Assembly: GCA_003864495.1 (NCBI GenBank)
Contig: ML133465.1
Span: forward strand, 558,001-622,000
Direction of reading: 5' to 3'
DNA: 64,000 nt
DNA from: Nemopilema nomurai
Taxonomy: Eukaryota > Cnidaria > Scyphozoa > Rhizostomeae > Rhizostomatidae
Numbering within the stretch: the first letter of the stretch is position 1; every line of letters starts with the position of its first letter. The notes beneath the pieces are model-generated. The model did no database searches. It saw only the letters and a program-made list of their open reading frames with translations, and was not told the DNA's origin. A program made the translations under genes and the position numbers. Shown here piece after piece: positions 41,601 to 54,393 of this stretch.

Positions 41601-44600
41601 CCGCTACACCACCGACGCGTCTTGCATATAGAGAGAAGAGTCTTGGATAGGCTAGTCGTTGAAAGCAATGTTCTAATTTGATTCAAATAGGTTTTTTTGG
41701 AGATTTTGACAATTAAATTGCTCAACATGTACCATTTCATACTGCATCATTCTTGCCCGCAACTCACTAATATCTTTGTCTTTCTCGGCAATATCCTTTT
41801 CGAGCTAAAAAGTACAACAAACTTTTTTAAAAAGGAATTTTTTGACAACCCTAGGCAAATTATGTGAAGGAAGAACAAGGAATATTATCGACGTAGTTTT
41901 CAACAGCTGCTTGTAGGTTTCCACCAAATTTTGATAAAAAGCGAGGCAGCCCTCAAGAAATGACACCGTTTGTATATAGAATATGGACAAAGTTTATTAA
42001 GAATTTAAAAGCTAAGGAGAAAAGGGTACGGAAACTTGATCCAGATGCCTAAAGAGACGAGGGCATGAGCCGTGTGTGTTTTGCAAAACTTTTAAAAAAT
42101 GCCGTGACCAGGATTCGAACCTGGGTTATTGCGGCCACAACGCAATGTACTAACCACTATACGATCACGGCGCGTGGGGATTGCGCAACCGCAAATAGGG
42201 GAAGTTTTAATGTAAAGAAACGGGTAATCACCAGAAGCAACAGGTGGCTCAAAGCACAAGCTACGAGTCCTGTGAAAATGCCATGGGCCTTACTCAAGTA
42301 AAGAGGTACGCCAGGGGTCTAGAAAGAGGCGTGTCCTTATAAAGAATGGAAAAGGCCCTTGCAATTTCGCGTTCTTTCAATAATCGAATAAAAAGTAAAT
42401 TGATCCCAACAGAAGGATTTTGAATTATATCGGGAAACTGTGTTCATCAATGCTTATTTGATTTCTTGAATAATTTAATGTGGACAGGACATTCAACAAG
42501 GCGCAAGAAGTAGATAAGGATATTTTGAATTTGGATCCTAAAACCTGAAAGAGCATCATGAAATTGCTTTACAAATTATGAGAGAAATTTTCACACGTGT
42601 ATATATTGGCTCATTAAACCTCGGTATTTCTGTTCCTAACTTTACTAACAAGGCCAAAATAACAGTGATGCGTTAGCAAACTTCAAATTTCATTGGCCAT
42701 ATCACAACCTTGAATTACACAAATTTGATCAATTCTGCATATTTGAAAGTATTTTATGGAGATCTTTCTTATTGTGTGGCTAAAACAAAAATATTCTAAA
42801 AATATATTTTGTGACGTCACACTACAGAACTCTATTGAATTATGAAAAACAATACTACTTTTAGCTCACTTTAACTAAGCTTTGAAACTTTTGTTGGCAC
42901 AACTAAGAAAGGCACTAAAGAGCATACATGCTCCTAAAGAGAAGTTATTCTGAAACTGGTGAATACTAGTTTGATCATTTTTGATGTAAATGAATCATTT
43001 TACCTTCAAAACCTGTTCCCTCTCTTTCATAGCCGAAAGCTGCTCCTTGTGCAAGGTCTGGCTTAGCGAATCAATTTTCTTCTGCTGGCGAATCGAAGCA
43101 CCACCTAGTTAAAAAGCACATTATTTTAACTTCTTATAATTTTTGAAATATAAAGTCAGAGTAATAATGCTAGCTCAAAGACAAGCATTTATATTTAAAC
43201 TCAAAAGTTTGCTAACAGAACAAGTTTGCCCCCAAATAGATTCATTTAAAAGAAACTAAATAACAGAGCTGATGGATTTTGACTTCGGAAACCGCAGCTC
43301 GTTTAGGAATTTAATAATGAGGACAACGAAGAATAAAAAGTCCATATTGTGATAGTCGACACTCCCTTGTTAAAAAATGTGAATTAAACTAGATTTTTAG
43401 TGTCAATAACAGCATGCTCTTCTCTTTTCAAATGAGGAGAGATATGAACTACAAAATAGCGAGCTGGAAATGGTCAATCAGCCAAGGAAACACCTTAGCC
43501 TTACTCCATGCTTATTGAGAAGACTTTGACGTGGGTATTGTTTAAAATCTCACAAATGCTTGAAGAAACAACAAACGGAATTTGAGGATTAATCACCTTC
43601 TTTTGTCTTAACTTTGGCTTCTTCTATCCTTTCTGTTATCAATTGCATCTCCTTGGAAGCCTGATGGTAATACGAAATATATATCAGTTGATTTGGCAGA
43701 ACATACATCTGTGACAATGCCATACCAAAAACTTTCTCAATATAAAAAGTAAAGTCAAAAATGAAAGAGCCATGTAAGACTCTATCCTAGCAGAAACTAG
43801 ATAAGTTCTAGATTGTGGTAATTAAAAGAAGCTATACATGTTTTCATGTGTCACTAAAGAAGCGACTTAAACATACAATTGCGAAAGCTTTCTAACGATT
43901 CAACGATGCCATTGCAACTAAATCCTTTCAATTCATTAAGTTGGCAACGAACAAAGACTGAATTCTATGATAATCTTCCCATGAAAATAACAAAACACAT
44001 ACAACTTCTAAACTCTTCTTGAGATCATTGATTTTCTCATCCTTTTCTTGATTACTCTACGACAAACAAAAATAAAATCATCAATGGAATGAACATGAAA
44101 TAAAGAATAAAAAATAAAACCACTAACATTCCTAATACAAAGCGATACGACAGAATAATATCTTTCAACAAGTAATAACGGTGAGAAAGTGTCAGAAGAA
44201 AAAGCAAGAATAATTTTCTCCAAATTCTATTTCTTACAACATTTCCAAAAACTTTCTTGGCAAATTATGATGTAAAACTGGAAGGCAATTATTATTTTGG
44301 TGAAAAGCTAGGTAGCGGACTTTCTTAACTATGGCTAGTGTTGCTTCTAAAGTTTTAGGAGGAAAACGCACTCATGTTCAGTATCACAAAACTCTAAGAT
44401 GTTTGTTGTCGATTTTCCATTGCCAAAATACAATTGGTTATGAGAAGTCTGAAGGTTTTCGGAGTTTTGGAGATTCCATCCCCGAACATCCATCCACCCC
44501 TTAAAAATTCGGTGTCTACAAAAGTTGAAGGTTTTCCTAGATTTTAAAGTTAAGTCACATTTCTATTATAGAAAATATTTCTCAAATGTTTTATAGACCT

Positions 44601-44684
44601 GCTGCAAATGCCTTTTGCGAAGTAAGTAAAAACAAAAAAGACAAAAGCAACAAGAGGGTAACACCAAAATGAAAAATAAAGTTG

Positions 44685-44758
<74 letters not shown>

Positions 44759-47700
44759 AACGGTTCCTTGGGAGCAGATTTCTATTGTGTATTGACGACA
44801 CGAACAGTGCATGGTTACATCACAAAAACTTTCTTTATTTACAATCGCTTTTCTGACAAAATACCTATAATTATTACTTTTTACGCTAGAACACTAAAAA
44901 ATTACCATTATATCAAGGTCTCACTTCAAGATAAACTTTCTTGAGCATATTAGACTTCCATAGACCGGACAAAAGGCATTCCTAACCATCTCTCTTTAAC
45001 AAAGATATTATGAATGGAGTCACTTTGGGTGTACACTTGGCTAAAAGTCTCCATTTAGAATAAATACATTTTAATGAAAGGAACTTTGCCAATCAGACTA
45101 ACAGGGAACCCTTTTTGTCATTCAATTAGTTTCAGCTTGTTTCGATATAAAATACAATGTAATGCGATGTGGTATTCTTCAGTCAAAAAAATAGTTGTTC
45201 TTTGATCTTTGCATTTCAAGAAAATGATTGATGAGTGTACCAAAGCTTCTGATCTAAATGACTTATCATTGCGGAAACAAATTTGAGCAGATAAATATAA
45301 TCTTAGTTTTCCAGGTGAAAAAAGCTCCCTGAAGCCTGATTTTGATGTCGCAAGGCTTTTATCATAGAAAGAGAAAATACCTATAGATTAAACCTAGTTT
45401 AACATCAAGATTTCCTTCATGCGAATAAACCGATAAATAAAGCCTCCAATCAAAGCATGCTATGAAAAACAGATTGACCACTAACCAGAGAATAAACAAC
45501 ACCTTGATTGTTAAACAACTCGAATGTAGAGAAACGTGTTCGAAACCAGACTCACCAAGATCAATTCTGCCATGGCATTTTTGTCAGTGTCCATTCTGGC
45601 AGCTTGCAATTGTTTTTGAAGCTCGGAAATATGCTGCTGCATTTGCAAGATCTCGTTGTCCTTGGACGAAATGGCAACCTAAAAGCCGAGAAAAGGATTA
45701 AAATATCATATTGAAAAACTTCAACTAGCAACTAGATGGCAAATTTTCAAACTCTGCATTTGATTATATTCTTATCTTTGAGACAATTTGAGAAGAAAAT
45801 TGTCCAAAAATTAAATGAAAATTGAACATTTTCAAGCTTTGCTTGCCAATGCAAATTTTATAAATGATGTCGATTGAGCTAAAAAACTTCAAAACTTGCC
45901 AACTAACGGAAGTAAAGAGGTGGCTCACCACCAAGCTAAAACATTCAATTAACTATGATAACTAATGCCTTCCTTATAAATTACAAAACGCTCAATTAAC
46001 AGACCTTCCATTCATCTGTCTTTATGTTGAAAGCGACCATAATTTCATCGTCTGCATCTGCTCTTAAATGGCGTTGCTCATTCAGATCCTGGACCTGGGG
46101 TGCAAAAACAATGAATTCTTAAACTGGGGACACTTTGAATTTCTACTGTTTAATTTCAGTTCACACATTCAGACAAATTCTAGATAGGGTAAAGAAAAGG
46201 GCTACCTGTGATCTAAGGAGATCTCTTTCTTGTCGCATGTTTTCAAGCAGTGAATCTGTGTCTTCTAAAACGCTCTATAAAAGATTACATGCCAGTTACC
46301 CGAGTGGAGAGAGTCGATATGATGATGAAAAAGTTTTAAGCACGATATCTTATGATACCTAGTGATAATACGAGTGAAAATATAGCTGCATTTGCAAGCA
46401 TGCAGACTAATCCAAAGTTATTATCTCACGAGGAAAAGAACGAAGATGCCAGCCAGCGCCTGCGAAATCGTATGATTGGCAGCGTTACCTTCAATTTAGC
46501 ATAGTCATCAGCCATTCCGTTCATTTCAACGGTGGCCTCTTTCAGCTCCTTTTGAGCAAGGACTACGTCTCTTTGCAGCCGATCATTTTCATCCTGCAGC
46601 TCCTGCAAAAGTATAGTTGGCCAGTTTGTAATCATATGATAACACAAAGTCATTATTAAGTACAATGTATTGAAAGGGACTAGTGCATTGGTAGTTATCA
46701 ACACATATGGCAATCTCATACAGTACTACCTATAAAGTAAAATGAGCGTGAAAGTGTAAATGTTTATCATGTACAATTCGAGTACAATGATAAGAACAGT
46801 GGAGAAATAGCAATCTACTGGTATGAGCAACTCTGGGACTTAACTTTAGCATGCATCCAACTTACCCTGATTTCATCGATGAATCCTGAAATTTCCTTGT
46901 TCTTCTTTGATATTTGATCTTTCACTGTCATATCTTCACCGCGGCGTAAGATTTGATTTTCTCTCTGGTGAGAACAAATTCAATAAATCATTTGAAGTCG
47001 TTTTCATGATGTAATGTGTACTTGTGGCAATGACGACGAATGATTTTTAACCTATGACATTGTGATTAATCACGTCTAAAACATATCACAGCGTGATGTT
47101 ATCTTTAACATGATTCAAGATTTAACATGATTTAGCATGTTAGTAGTGAACATGAAAAAAATTACGAAATACAACCTTGAGTTAGTAATGTTTTGCAAAC
47201 CAATTTGATTAGACGCACGATTGATAACCTGTCCCATTGAAACAAAAGTGCCACGGGCAAAGTACTGAAGAGCACAAGATCAACTTCTGTTTCACAAACA
47301 AGAGATACAACGGAATAGAAAACTGCTTTACCTGTGACTCAAGCTGCCTCTGGTAGTCTTTAATATTATTTCTAAGCCTATCTCCCTAGAACAAGAGTGG
47401 ATAGACTTATAGAAAAGGCAAACACCCTTCAAAGCCTAATGAAAATTTCGAAGAGTTTAGTACCACAAACGATCAGACAAGCTGTTTTTGAGCTCCTACT
47501 ACTAATCAACTTTCTCAATAATACAATCGTGATAACATATACATTGTCAGGTCACAAAAATTCGCATTTTCTGTCAGCCATAACTTGCTTGCATGGGGTA
47601 AATTAGAAGAAATAACAATAAGGACAATGAATTAACATTTCAATCAATTTCCCTTATTATCACTGTAATGATCATAAGTCCAGTAAATGGTTTTGTTTCT

Positions 47701-50700
47701 TCTGAAATTCGTGATTAAGAGTAGCCACCTCTCTTTTGAGCTCGGTGTTCTTCGAATCCAAATCTTGACACTGTTTTGATAGCTGTTGAGAAGATCAATG
47801 ACAGATATTAATAGAATTATGTTTGCAGACAGCAAAAGTCTAGTTAAAGATCCCCTTCTACCAAAAAATAAAGCATAAAAGCAGAGCTGCAAAAAGGATC
47901 GAAGCCTGGGAACTAAATTGCAAGAATTTTTTTGGTTTGAATTTTTTCAAGAAATTTATTTAGCAAAACCTGATTAAAAACAACAGTTCTATGTTCTTGT
48001 TTAATTTTTTGCATAGTCCATCGTTGCCAACAATGAAAAAGATCAAACAACAATCGATTTATGATATCATATTCAAAACTCAGAAAAATTCAGAAGCCCT
48101 TCAAAAAATGCATGCATTCCATTGGTAGGGCTATTGTACACAGTACTTTTAACAAATAGAAAATTTTTGTCCTTTTAACCAGGTTCCCAAAAAGACAGAT
48201 GCTTTTGCAGATCTGCATAAACGCATAAAAACCACACGAGAGACATTACAATTTAAATTAAACTTGTATTATAACATAATTCCGTTTAAGAGGTCTTTGC
48301 TTAAACGTAGGACACTACTAACATTGTGTATATATGGCTTCAAAACTCTTGTAGAAATGGTACATTCTTTTGATTTATGGTACCAATCTAAGAAAAAAAT
48401 CACTGCCGCTTTGCAACAAGATACAGGCTTGCATTTTTGGTCCTTTATCTCTCTAAACCGTAATAATACAAATATCTTCGCTCAATTTACCGCATCACTA
48501 TGTTGCTGCTCCTCACCAGTTTCGTCTCCAGTTTTTCAAGCTCTTCTGCATACCGCTAAATGCAAAGACATACAGCTCATTTTCCTATTCGATCAGCATA
48601 GCCATTATAGTTTTTGACATCAGCAGTTGAGTAACTTCGATGAGAGCACAATACTAGCTTTATTAAATTCAAAAGTGAAAGGACTTCACTGACATAGACT
48701 TTGTAAACTTCACTCTGGGATTCTCTAGCGCTAAATCTTAACAAAGGGTTCGAGGTAAAATACAATATCAGATACATAAGATGAAAAAAGTCTTAAAGAA
48801 AAAAGATAAGGGAAAATATTTTTTATGCACAAGCAAACATTTTCTTGGCCATGAATAAGTACTAATGAATGTGTCAAAGCAATATATTTCAAGAAATTAT
48901 CAATATGCAGAACATTATTCTGAGACCAACGTTTCAACCCTATCTAATTCTCATAAATAATATCTCTCTAAATGATAATTATAACTATCATAGCTCTCTG
49001 TTTTTAATAAGATGACATTTTCTTTGCAGTGACAGTATTTAAATACCAAGAACCTCATGGGATCAGCTTGACTTCCAAACACATTGAATTCTAGCTAAAT
49101 AAAAATAATTAATAAGATGTCATACCTTATTCCGTTCCTCAAGTTGATCCATTTCAGATTTCAAATACTTGTCTCCAGCATTGCTATACTTCTATTAAAA
49201 CAAAAACACTAATATATTAGAAGTATGCTCAATGGCTTACTTGCATTGAAATATAAAACAAAACTCAAAAAATGTAACTATATGCTCATACTCAAAATAA
49301 ACAACAGATAAGAATAAAAAATTAAATGCGCGCTATTGATTTAAGGGAAAAGTTTAGAAAGCAAATTATTGCAAAGATTTTATCAAATGAACTTTGAAAC
49401 TGTGGCTTCGTCAAAACATTCGTACTTCCAGTACAAAAGATTCGAGTGCAGTGCTTCCAGTATCGAAGAAGAGTGCTCTGATGACCTCGTAAACTCAATT
49501 GCTTTTTACCTGCAAGGCTCAAATTCAAATTTCTGAAGGCTGACTCCAGACAGTTTAAACGTTCCTACTGCAGCAAAGTCATACTGCAAAAATACAGCTG
49601 TTCCAAAAGAGGTTTGAAAAATTTGTATGAAGCAACTTATGGATTCAACCAAAGTTTGATCCTTTCTAGCAATTTCGAATTGAGACCAGTCGAACTTCTA
49701 AAGAATGTTATAAGCTGTTAGGTTGCCTTATACATTTCGACTAGGTCAATCCTGCAGGTGTAGAGATATTATCTCTCGAAAAACACGCACTAACGGTGGA
49801 TTATCTACATTGCGATCTACGACACGCAGAATAGCTTGATTCTCCAGCCACCCACATTGTGTATTGACGGCATGGATAAGATTTACCTCTTGGCAAAATC
49901 AAAGAACATGCTTTTGAAGTTGGACTTCTGCACTTTAAGAAAGTCTATTCACCTCATAAACAGCCCAAGGATTCTGATACATTACTGAAGAACGCGTTAA
50001 AGGCATTGATTCAGTTGCAGCATGTCTATGACGTACCACGAAACAGCGAAAACAACCTTTGCATGCATAACACCAGTTATGCACTAACATGCTGTTTTGT
50101 TATCTTAGATATCACCTTAAACTGAAATATTGCTATAAAACTGCCACATCAACGTCATTCGTTATATTTTTGCATTACTTAAATTCAACTTTGTACTTGG
50201 CTTTTTGACCGACACCTATTAATGGCTAAGTTCTCAAAGAGGTAATGATTGATTAGGCTTTGAAAAGAAATTAATCAAAACAATAACTCATTTTGAATAC
50301 ATACTGACATTAACATGGAATTACAAATATTCGGGAGAGAGAAATTGCTTTTTCCCTTTCCACGTCAATAATAAGCAGTGTGTTTAGAAGAAGACCAACA
50401 CAGGGACATATAAAGGGACGAAACAGAGCTAGCCTGTATGCCTTCTTGGAGTATGAGATGTGCAATCATGTACAGCCGTTATAAGAGGCTTGCTACTTAA
50501 ACAAAAAAGAATCAATGCCTTTGCTGTACCTTTTTAATCTATATCTTTGTTTTTTCGGTCAAGGAAAGAAAGATGTAGACCTTTCGATGCTAATAAAAAC
50601 GTTGGAATTGGTCAACGGAAAACTCTCACTCTGGTAATGAATGTGGTAATAAACGCGCGGCAATCGTCCAGCACTTGACACAAACACACTTTGACTCATG

Positions 50701-53700
50701 CGATGAGAATTTATATTGCTTGCAACACCCATGCCAATCACTAGCACAAATTTTTCCTATTGGTTGTAGTTATTGATGGAAAACTATAAAAACTTAGAAA
50801 GAGCACGTGAACGCACAAAACTGCAAAATTCATAATCAAAGCAACATAAGAAAAACAACAAGTGGATCTATAGAAACAAAAAAATATCTGGAGGCAAGCC
50901 AGCTGCACTTCCAGCAAAAGGCCTTACCTGGTAATGTGCCAAGTCCTTTTGCAGAGCTTCGACTTCAGCCATCAAAACACTGTCTAAAACAGATAGTATG
51001 TATGCTTCTAATAAGGCTTGCAAAAGAAGGGTTTGGCACATTTACCTAGAACAATGCTAGTCTTCATAACCTTTGACAAAGAAAGGCAACAAAAAGATGA
51101 CTTTAATTAAGATCATCCATCTAAACAGCCATCCAAAGAAATGGTTTGGTATCTGGGACTATAATCGTATTCTCTCACTTTTGAAATTTTGCCACAGTAA
51201 AATTAAAGTACAAAACAAGCTCTGGATTGATGAATCGCAATTATTTATGGTAAATATTGAATGAAACCACTTTCCTAAAAATTGGCTGCCTTTCTAATGA
51301 AGAGCTACTAGCAGCAGAGTGCATTCATTATTGTAATTATGCAGGTAAACTGGGAAAAATGGTGCTTTCCTGCCGTCATTGGCAAAGACAGGAAGGAATT
51401 AGACAATGATTGCTCAAGATAATGACCAAAGATAACGTTAATGACATGGAACGCATTGAATGTCAAACATAAAAGGCATTAGAGCAGATAATTGCTGTCC
51501 TTGGTTAGCAGAAAAGTTCTAGGATTGTGGAAAAGGAGAATTCAAGGTGGAAGTTGTTTAATCCAGAATGATTTGGAAGAAAGGAGCTTTTGGATTTGCT
51601 ACTTTAAAAGGTTTGACATAGCACTTGGAGTAGTGTTTTTTCTTGCGGAAGTTTTAAGTGATCATTAGGGTGCAACAACAATTTGAATATATTGTCACGC
51701 CAGGAAGTATCTACAGCATTCTGAAAAATCAGATATCTGTTTGGGACACAATCAAAAGTGCATGTAAGTACTTGAAAACAGGATTAAGCAATGATTCCTT
51801 TAAGTCTTGGAAACCGAAAAATAACGTGTTCTTTAAACAAGCAATGGTTTTGGTCTGAGTGAAAAGAGCTCTACTCATTCCAGGCAATGCTAGGAATGTG
51901 ATCATGCCTCGGCACACGCTGTCCATTGCTCAGAAGTACAGTTTATCGCACACTCAAAATAATCTGAACAGCTTATTTTAAATTGATCAATATTGCCCAT
52001 TGTTGTTTCTTATCATAATTCAACTATCAGCGAACAGAGCTAATAATGCAATCGTTTCTATTTGATTTCCTTTGACAGGGAGATTGGCAAATATTTTAAT
52101 TTGCAATAGCAAAAAAGGGGGCAACGTGATTTTGACCTCAAATATCCAAACGTCGAAAATGATTAATAACTGACCAAATAGATGGCCAGTTGCAAGTCGA
52201 AGACACTAGAGGGTTTAATTAGTCGTGCATCCTTTACAGCCTCATCGAAATTTGCAATAAAGTATGATTCGGCTATAGGGCAACATCTTCTAGAAAACCA
52301 AGATTGCGTCAAAACATACACTTTTGACAACTTCCGTAGAATTGGGCAAGTTAGGAGGTCTTTTTATCTACTATCCCTGCAAAGATTGTTTGACACTAAA
52401 TTAAACCCTAGACTTGTGTTAATTCATCATCCCCCTCCCCCTACAAAGCTGTTTTGTTGCCAAACGAAACGTCATTTTCACGCCCTACCTATTCCCCAGA
52501 TTTACTGGGTGCTATACTTTGCTGCCAACATTGTTATAGGGGGATGAGTGGGGTTAATAGCTATTTGTGCGTCAAATAAGTGGAAATGCAAAAACAATAA
52601 AAAATACCGAGGTGTAGCATGGCATTGAATTCAAGTAACTTTTACACAGAAGAAAAAAAGCATATCACCTTTGGTGCCAATGCCTTTTGCTGGATCTTCA
52701 AGTTCAGCCAATGCAGTCTCATACTGATCATTCTTCACCTGAATCAGATAGCAAAATTTAAAAAAATTGATAAAAACCTAAAAGTCATATTAAAGCGTTA
52801 AGCACACTTAGTTCAACAAAAAGTAATGGGTACATCACCCTGAGCCATGACACTTTGTGGTGGGCTGGCCAGTTCCTTCCTGTGCCACCCCTTACTTCCC
52901 TAGCACAGCTACACATTTTAACCTGAAGGATCTGTAGGCACTGGATTTCATGGTAGTCAAGCATGAAATCAACTAAAATACTGTGACCCTTTACGTACAT
53001 GTATGCATGTATCAAATACATACCATCATTACTGCTTGAGTTACTTTGAAGAGCTGAATCACATTTTCAGGACTTAAAACCTCAGGATTTTCAGGGGAAA
53101 TGTCAGCCTTAAATAGGAAAGAGGTATTAAACACTAAAAATTAGTAGCAAATTATATACATAGCTGCCCTGGTGAGCATGCATTTTCCTGCAAGACTGGC
53201 AATAAACATGAACATTTATTGTCATATCATAATTTGTAGAATCCAATCTACAGTTGTATGGCAGCTAAAAAACACTATTTTACAACCTGAAAACCAATAT
53301 TAATAAGAAAATTTCACTTACATAAACTATTTCATATTATTTTATCACTCATAATGAATATTAGCTATTTTTATAGGAAATATGTGTGACACACTTCAAT
53401 GTAGAGAAAAAGTCTTCAAGGCACTGATAAAATGCTCAAAACTATAATGATATTTTAGGTACATATTAAGTGACAATGTAAGTACAATTTGTTGTGCTAA
53501 TTCCTGGTAATAACTATCAATAAGTGCTCACACTGTGAACTTTACAGCAAATTTGTATGTAATGCCTAGTAATACAATATTGTTTAGATAGATTTCAAAT
53601 ACATTCAAGAGCATGCAAAAAATCCTTTAATGATAAAGTTATTTATGAAGGAAGGTCAATTTAGATCTTGTAAATAAATCATATTCCATTCAAATAGATC

Positions 53701-53858
53701 CTGTGTTGGCTCGTATTCATGTTGCCATTCCAGTCAAACTAACAAAGGCAGAGACCCACCTGCGCAAGGACATCAAACATCTTTTCGGCTGCATCCAAAT
53801 CATTTCGCAGCGAGCTACTTTCAGCATTAAGAATTTCATTCCAGTCTAGTGGTGCCAT
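14674..53858 (-). CDS. CEP290: CEP290 orthologue, complete, 75 coding exons
   Basis: Large coiled-coil protein of the ciliary transition zone, where the family links microtubule doublets to the membrane and gates entry to the cilium. Translating exon by exon on the minus strand gives a continuous frame of 7,410 nt (2,469 residues plus stop) with every phase closing; human CEP290 is about 2,479. It starts MAPLDWNEIL at 53858 and ends in a DDDY stop at 14674. Blocks colinear with the human protein include PENVIQLFKVTQ (N-terminus), LRRGED, KIKIRD, LRERLGLDPKEQ, VNEKSLSRRYT, KYNELTAKYRD, LRRQFSGALPL, LINELRLRIP, EEVIRWEENKKWQ, APKLEGADS and FDPAFFEEIEDLKYNYK near the C-terminus. Nearly all of it is heptad-rich coiled coil. 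Its 5' end faces a plus-strand EGF gene. One intron looks GC-AG. Exon coordinates are given in three separate entries. Identity is very secure; a few small N-terminal exon borders are inferred from phase and alignment. Confidence 0.97.
16828..17544. repeat. GGAAATA minisatellite, about 0.7 kb
   Basis: Roughly a hundred head-to-tail copies of GGAAATA mixed with the 8-base variant GGAAAATA, with a few TAAATGGAAATAGG variants at the right edge. It lies inside the CEP290 intron between exons 71 and 72 and reaches to within a few bases of the exon-71 donor. In the transcript it is a long pyrimidine-rich CCTATTT track. Confidence 0.98.
17768..17812 (+). mobile_element. tRNA-derived SINE copy 2, truncated
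   Basis: Near-identical over about 45 bases to the box B and tail of the SINE at 861-904: TTCGAGTC, then CTCGGGTCGGTTATTTTT and CCGCACTCTCTATGA. The tRNA head is missing. It lies in the CEP290 intron between exons 70 and 71, in the orientation opposite to CEP290. Confidence 0.65.
22588..22745. repeat. degenerate CAAT/GAAT tetranucleotide repeat
   Basis: About 160 bp dominated by AATC, AATG and AGTC tetramers (for example CAATCAATCGATGAATC), in the CEP290 intron between exons 57 and 58. Confidence 0.8.
23700..23747. repeat. GAA trinucleotide microsatellite
   Basis: About 16 GAA units with two A insertions, in the CEP290 intron between exons 55 and 56. In the transcript it reads TTC. Confidence 0.95.
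26161..37456 (-). other. CEP290: CEP290 exons 26-50 (middle third), coordinates
   Basis: Coding exons in transcript order, minus strand: 37352-37456, 37047-37089, 36410-36516, 35833-35922, 35205-35333, 34426-34656, 33873-34046, 33269-33380, 32872-32954, 32413-32526, 32223-32283, 31883-32113, 31575-31654, 31265-31387, 30854-30967, 30432-30542, 29952-30035, 29736-29816, 29126-29233, 28612-28746, 27948-28010, 27493-27642, 26989-27054, 26369-26476, 26161-26205. The acceptor of the 31575-31654 exon was chosen so that it reads AKLHQH, as in the family. The 30432 exon ends at a GC donor. The 16-bp tandem repeat at 29561-29645 lies just downstream of exon 43. The remaining intron sequence is AT-rich and featureless. 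Confidence 0.9.
29561..29645. repeat. 16-bp tandem repeat, five copies
   Basis: Five contiguous 16-mers of consensus CCGGACAATATTATTC starting at 29561, 29577, 29593, 29609 and 29625, each with at most a few changes. It lies in the CEP290 intron between exons 43 and 44. The AATATT core is palindromic. Confidence 0.93.
41547..41618 (-). tRNA. tRNA-Gly (TCC)
   Basis: Complete 72-nt cloverleaf on the minus strand: acceptor GCGTCGG pairs with the 3' CTGACGC, box A TGGTGTAGCGGTTAGCA, box B GGTTCGACTCC, anticodon TCC at 41583-41585 in the loop CTTCCAA. No intron, CCA not encoded, as in eukaryotes. It sits in the CEP290 intron between exons 17 and 18, on the host strand. Confidence 0.96.
42100..42171 (-). 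tRNA. tRNA-His (GTG)
   Basis: 72-nt cloverleaf on the minus strand beginning GCCGTGATCGTATAGTGG, anticodon GTG at 42136-42138, box B GGTTCGAATCC, 3' end TCACGGC plus A. It is nearly the standard animal tRNA-His. Located in the CEP290 intron between exons 16 and 17, about 0.5 kb from the tRNA-Gly gene. Confidence 0.96.
44685..44758 (-). tRNA. tRNA-Asn (GTT)
   Basis: 74-nt cloverleaf on the minus strand: GTCTCCGTGGCGCAATCGG at the 5' end, anticodon GTT in CTGTTAA, box B GGTTCAAGCCC, acceptor closed by CGGGGAC with a G discriminator. It lies in the CEP290 intron between exons 13 and 14, same strand as its host. Confidence 0.96.
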
Positions 53859-54393
53859 CACTCAGCCCCTATCTGAAACTACAAAAGCTTTGACAGGACC
53901 TGCTTCAAATATTGTCAAATCAAGCCTATACTATCTAGCACTGAATAAAATACATGAATAATATGATATTTATATAATATCTTGCACTAAAAGTAATTGT
54001 AAAATGAGGTAAAAAGCTCTTAAAAAAGCCATTATATATGTTCTATCAAACAAAGCTATAATGGGTAAAATAACTTCTTATGAAGCTTTTTTATGAGGTC
54101 TCCAGCACAAAAATCAAATGCAAAAATCTAAAACAAGCAATTTCAAATTTTTACATAGTGTTCATTTCTAGTGTTAATGCCTGGAAATTTCCATGCTGAA
54201 ATATGTAATGAGCAGGTACTGATTCTTTATGGAAAATTTCCTGAATGCAATATGATGATGAGAAAGCCTATCTGGCATTCCATTATCATGGTCACACTGA
54301 AAACCTTGAAACTTTGCCATAAGGAATGACTATTCTGCCTGCTTATATTTAGGATGATGTTTGTATGCTGTATTTCCAAAATAATATGAAATA

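Larger units (their letters stand above)
37723..53858 (-). other. CEP290: CEP290 exons 1-25 (N-terminal third), coordinates
   Basis: Coding exons in transcript order, all minus strand: 53760-53858, 53024-53107, 52669-52738, 50928-50983, 49126-49191, 48517-48555, 47729-47782, 47332-47385, 46866-46964, 46489-46602, 46206-46274, 46005-46094, 45556-45678, 44003-44056, 43597-43660, 43004-43104, 41733-41804, 40864-40934, 40380-40572, 39752-39825, 39516-39639, 38965-39072, 38326-38407, 37893-37945, 37723-37782. Each is bounded by AG and GT, with phases that join. Exons 6 and 7 have possible longer versions, rejected because only the short forms keep frame and match the family. The introns here hold the three tRNA genes and are otherwise without recognisable genes; the longest (50984-52668 and 49192-50927) show nothing I can name. 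Confidence 0.88.

Noticed and set aside
47644..47728. Longer version of CEP290 exon 7 reading on through VATLNHEFQKK
   Set aside because: It ends in a stop with no donor in phase; the GT right after LKRE joins exon 8 in frame.
48491..48516. Longer version of CEP290 exon 6 ending at the GT at 48489-48490
   Set aside because: It would put exon 7 in the wrong frame; the upstream donor CTG/GTGAGG restores phase 0.
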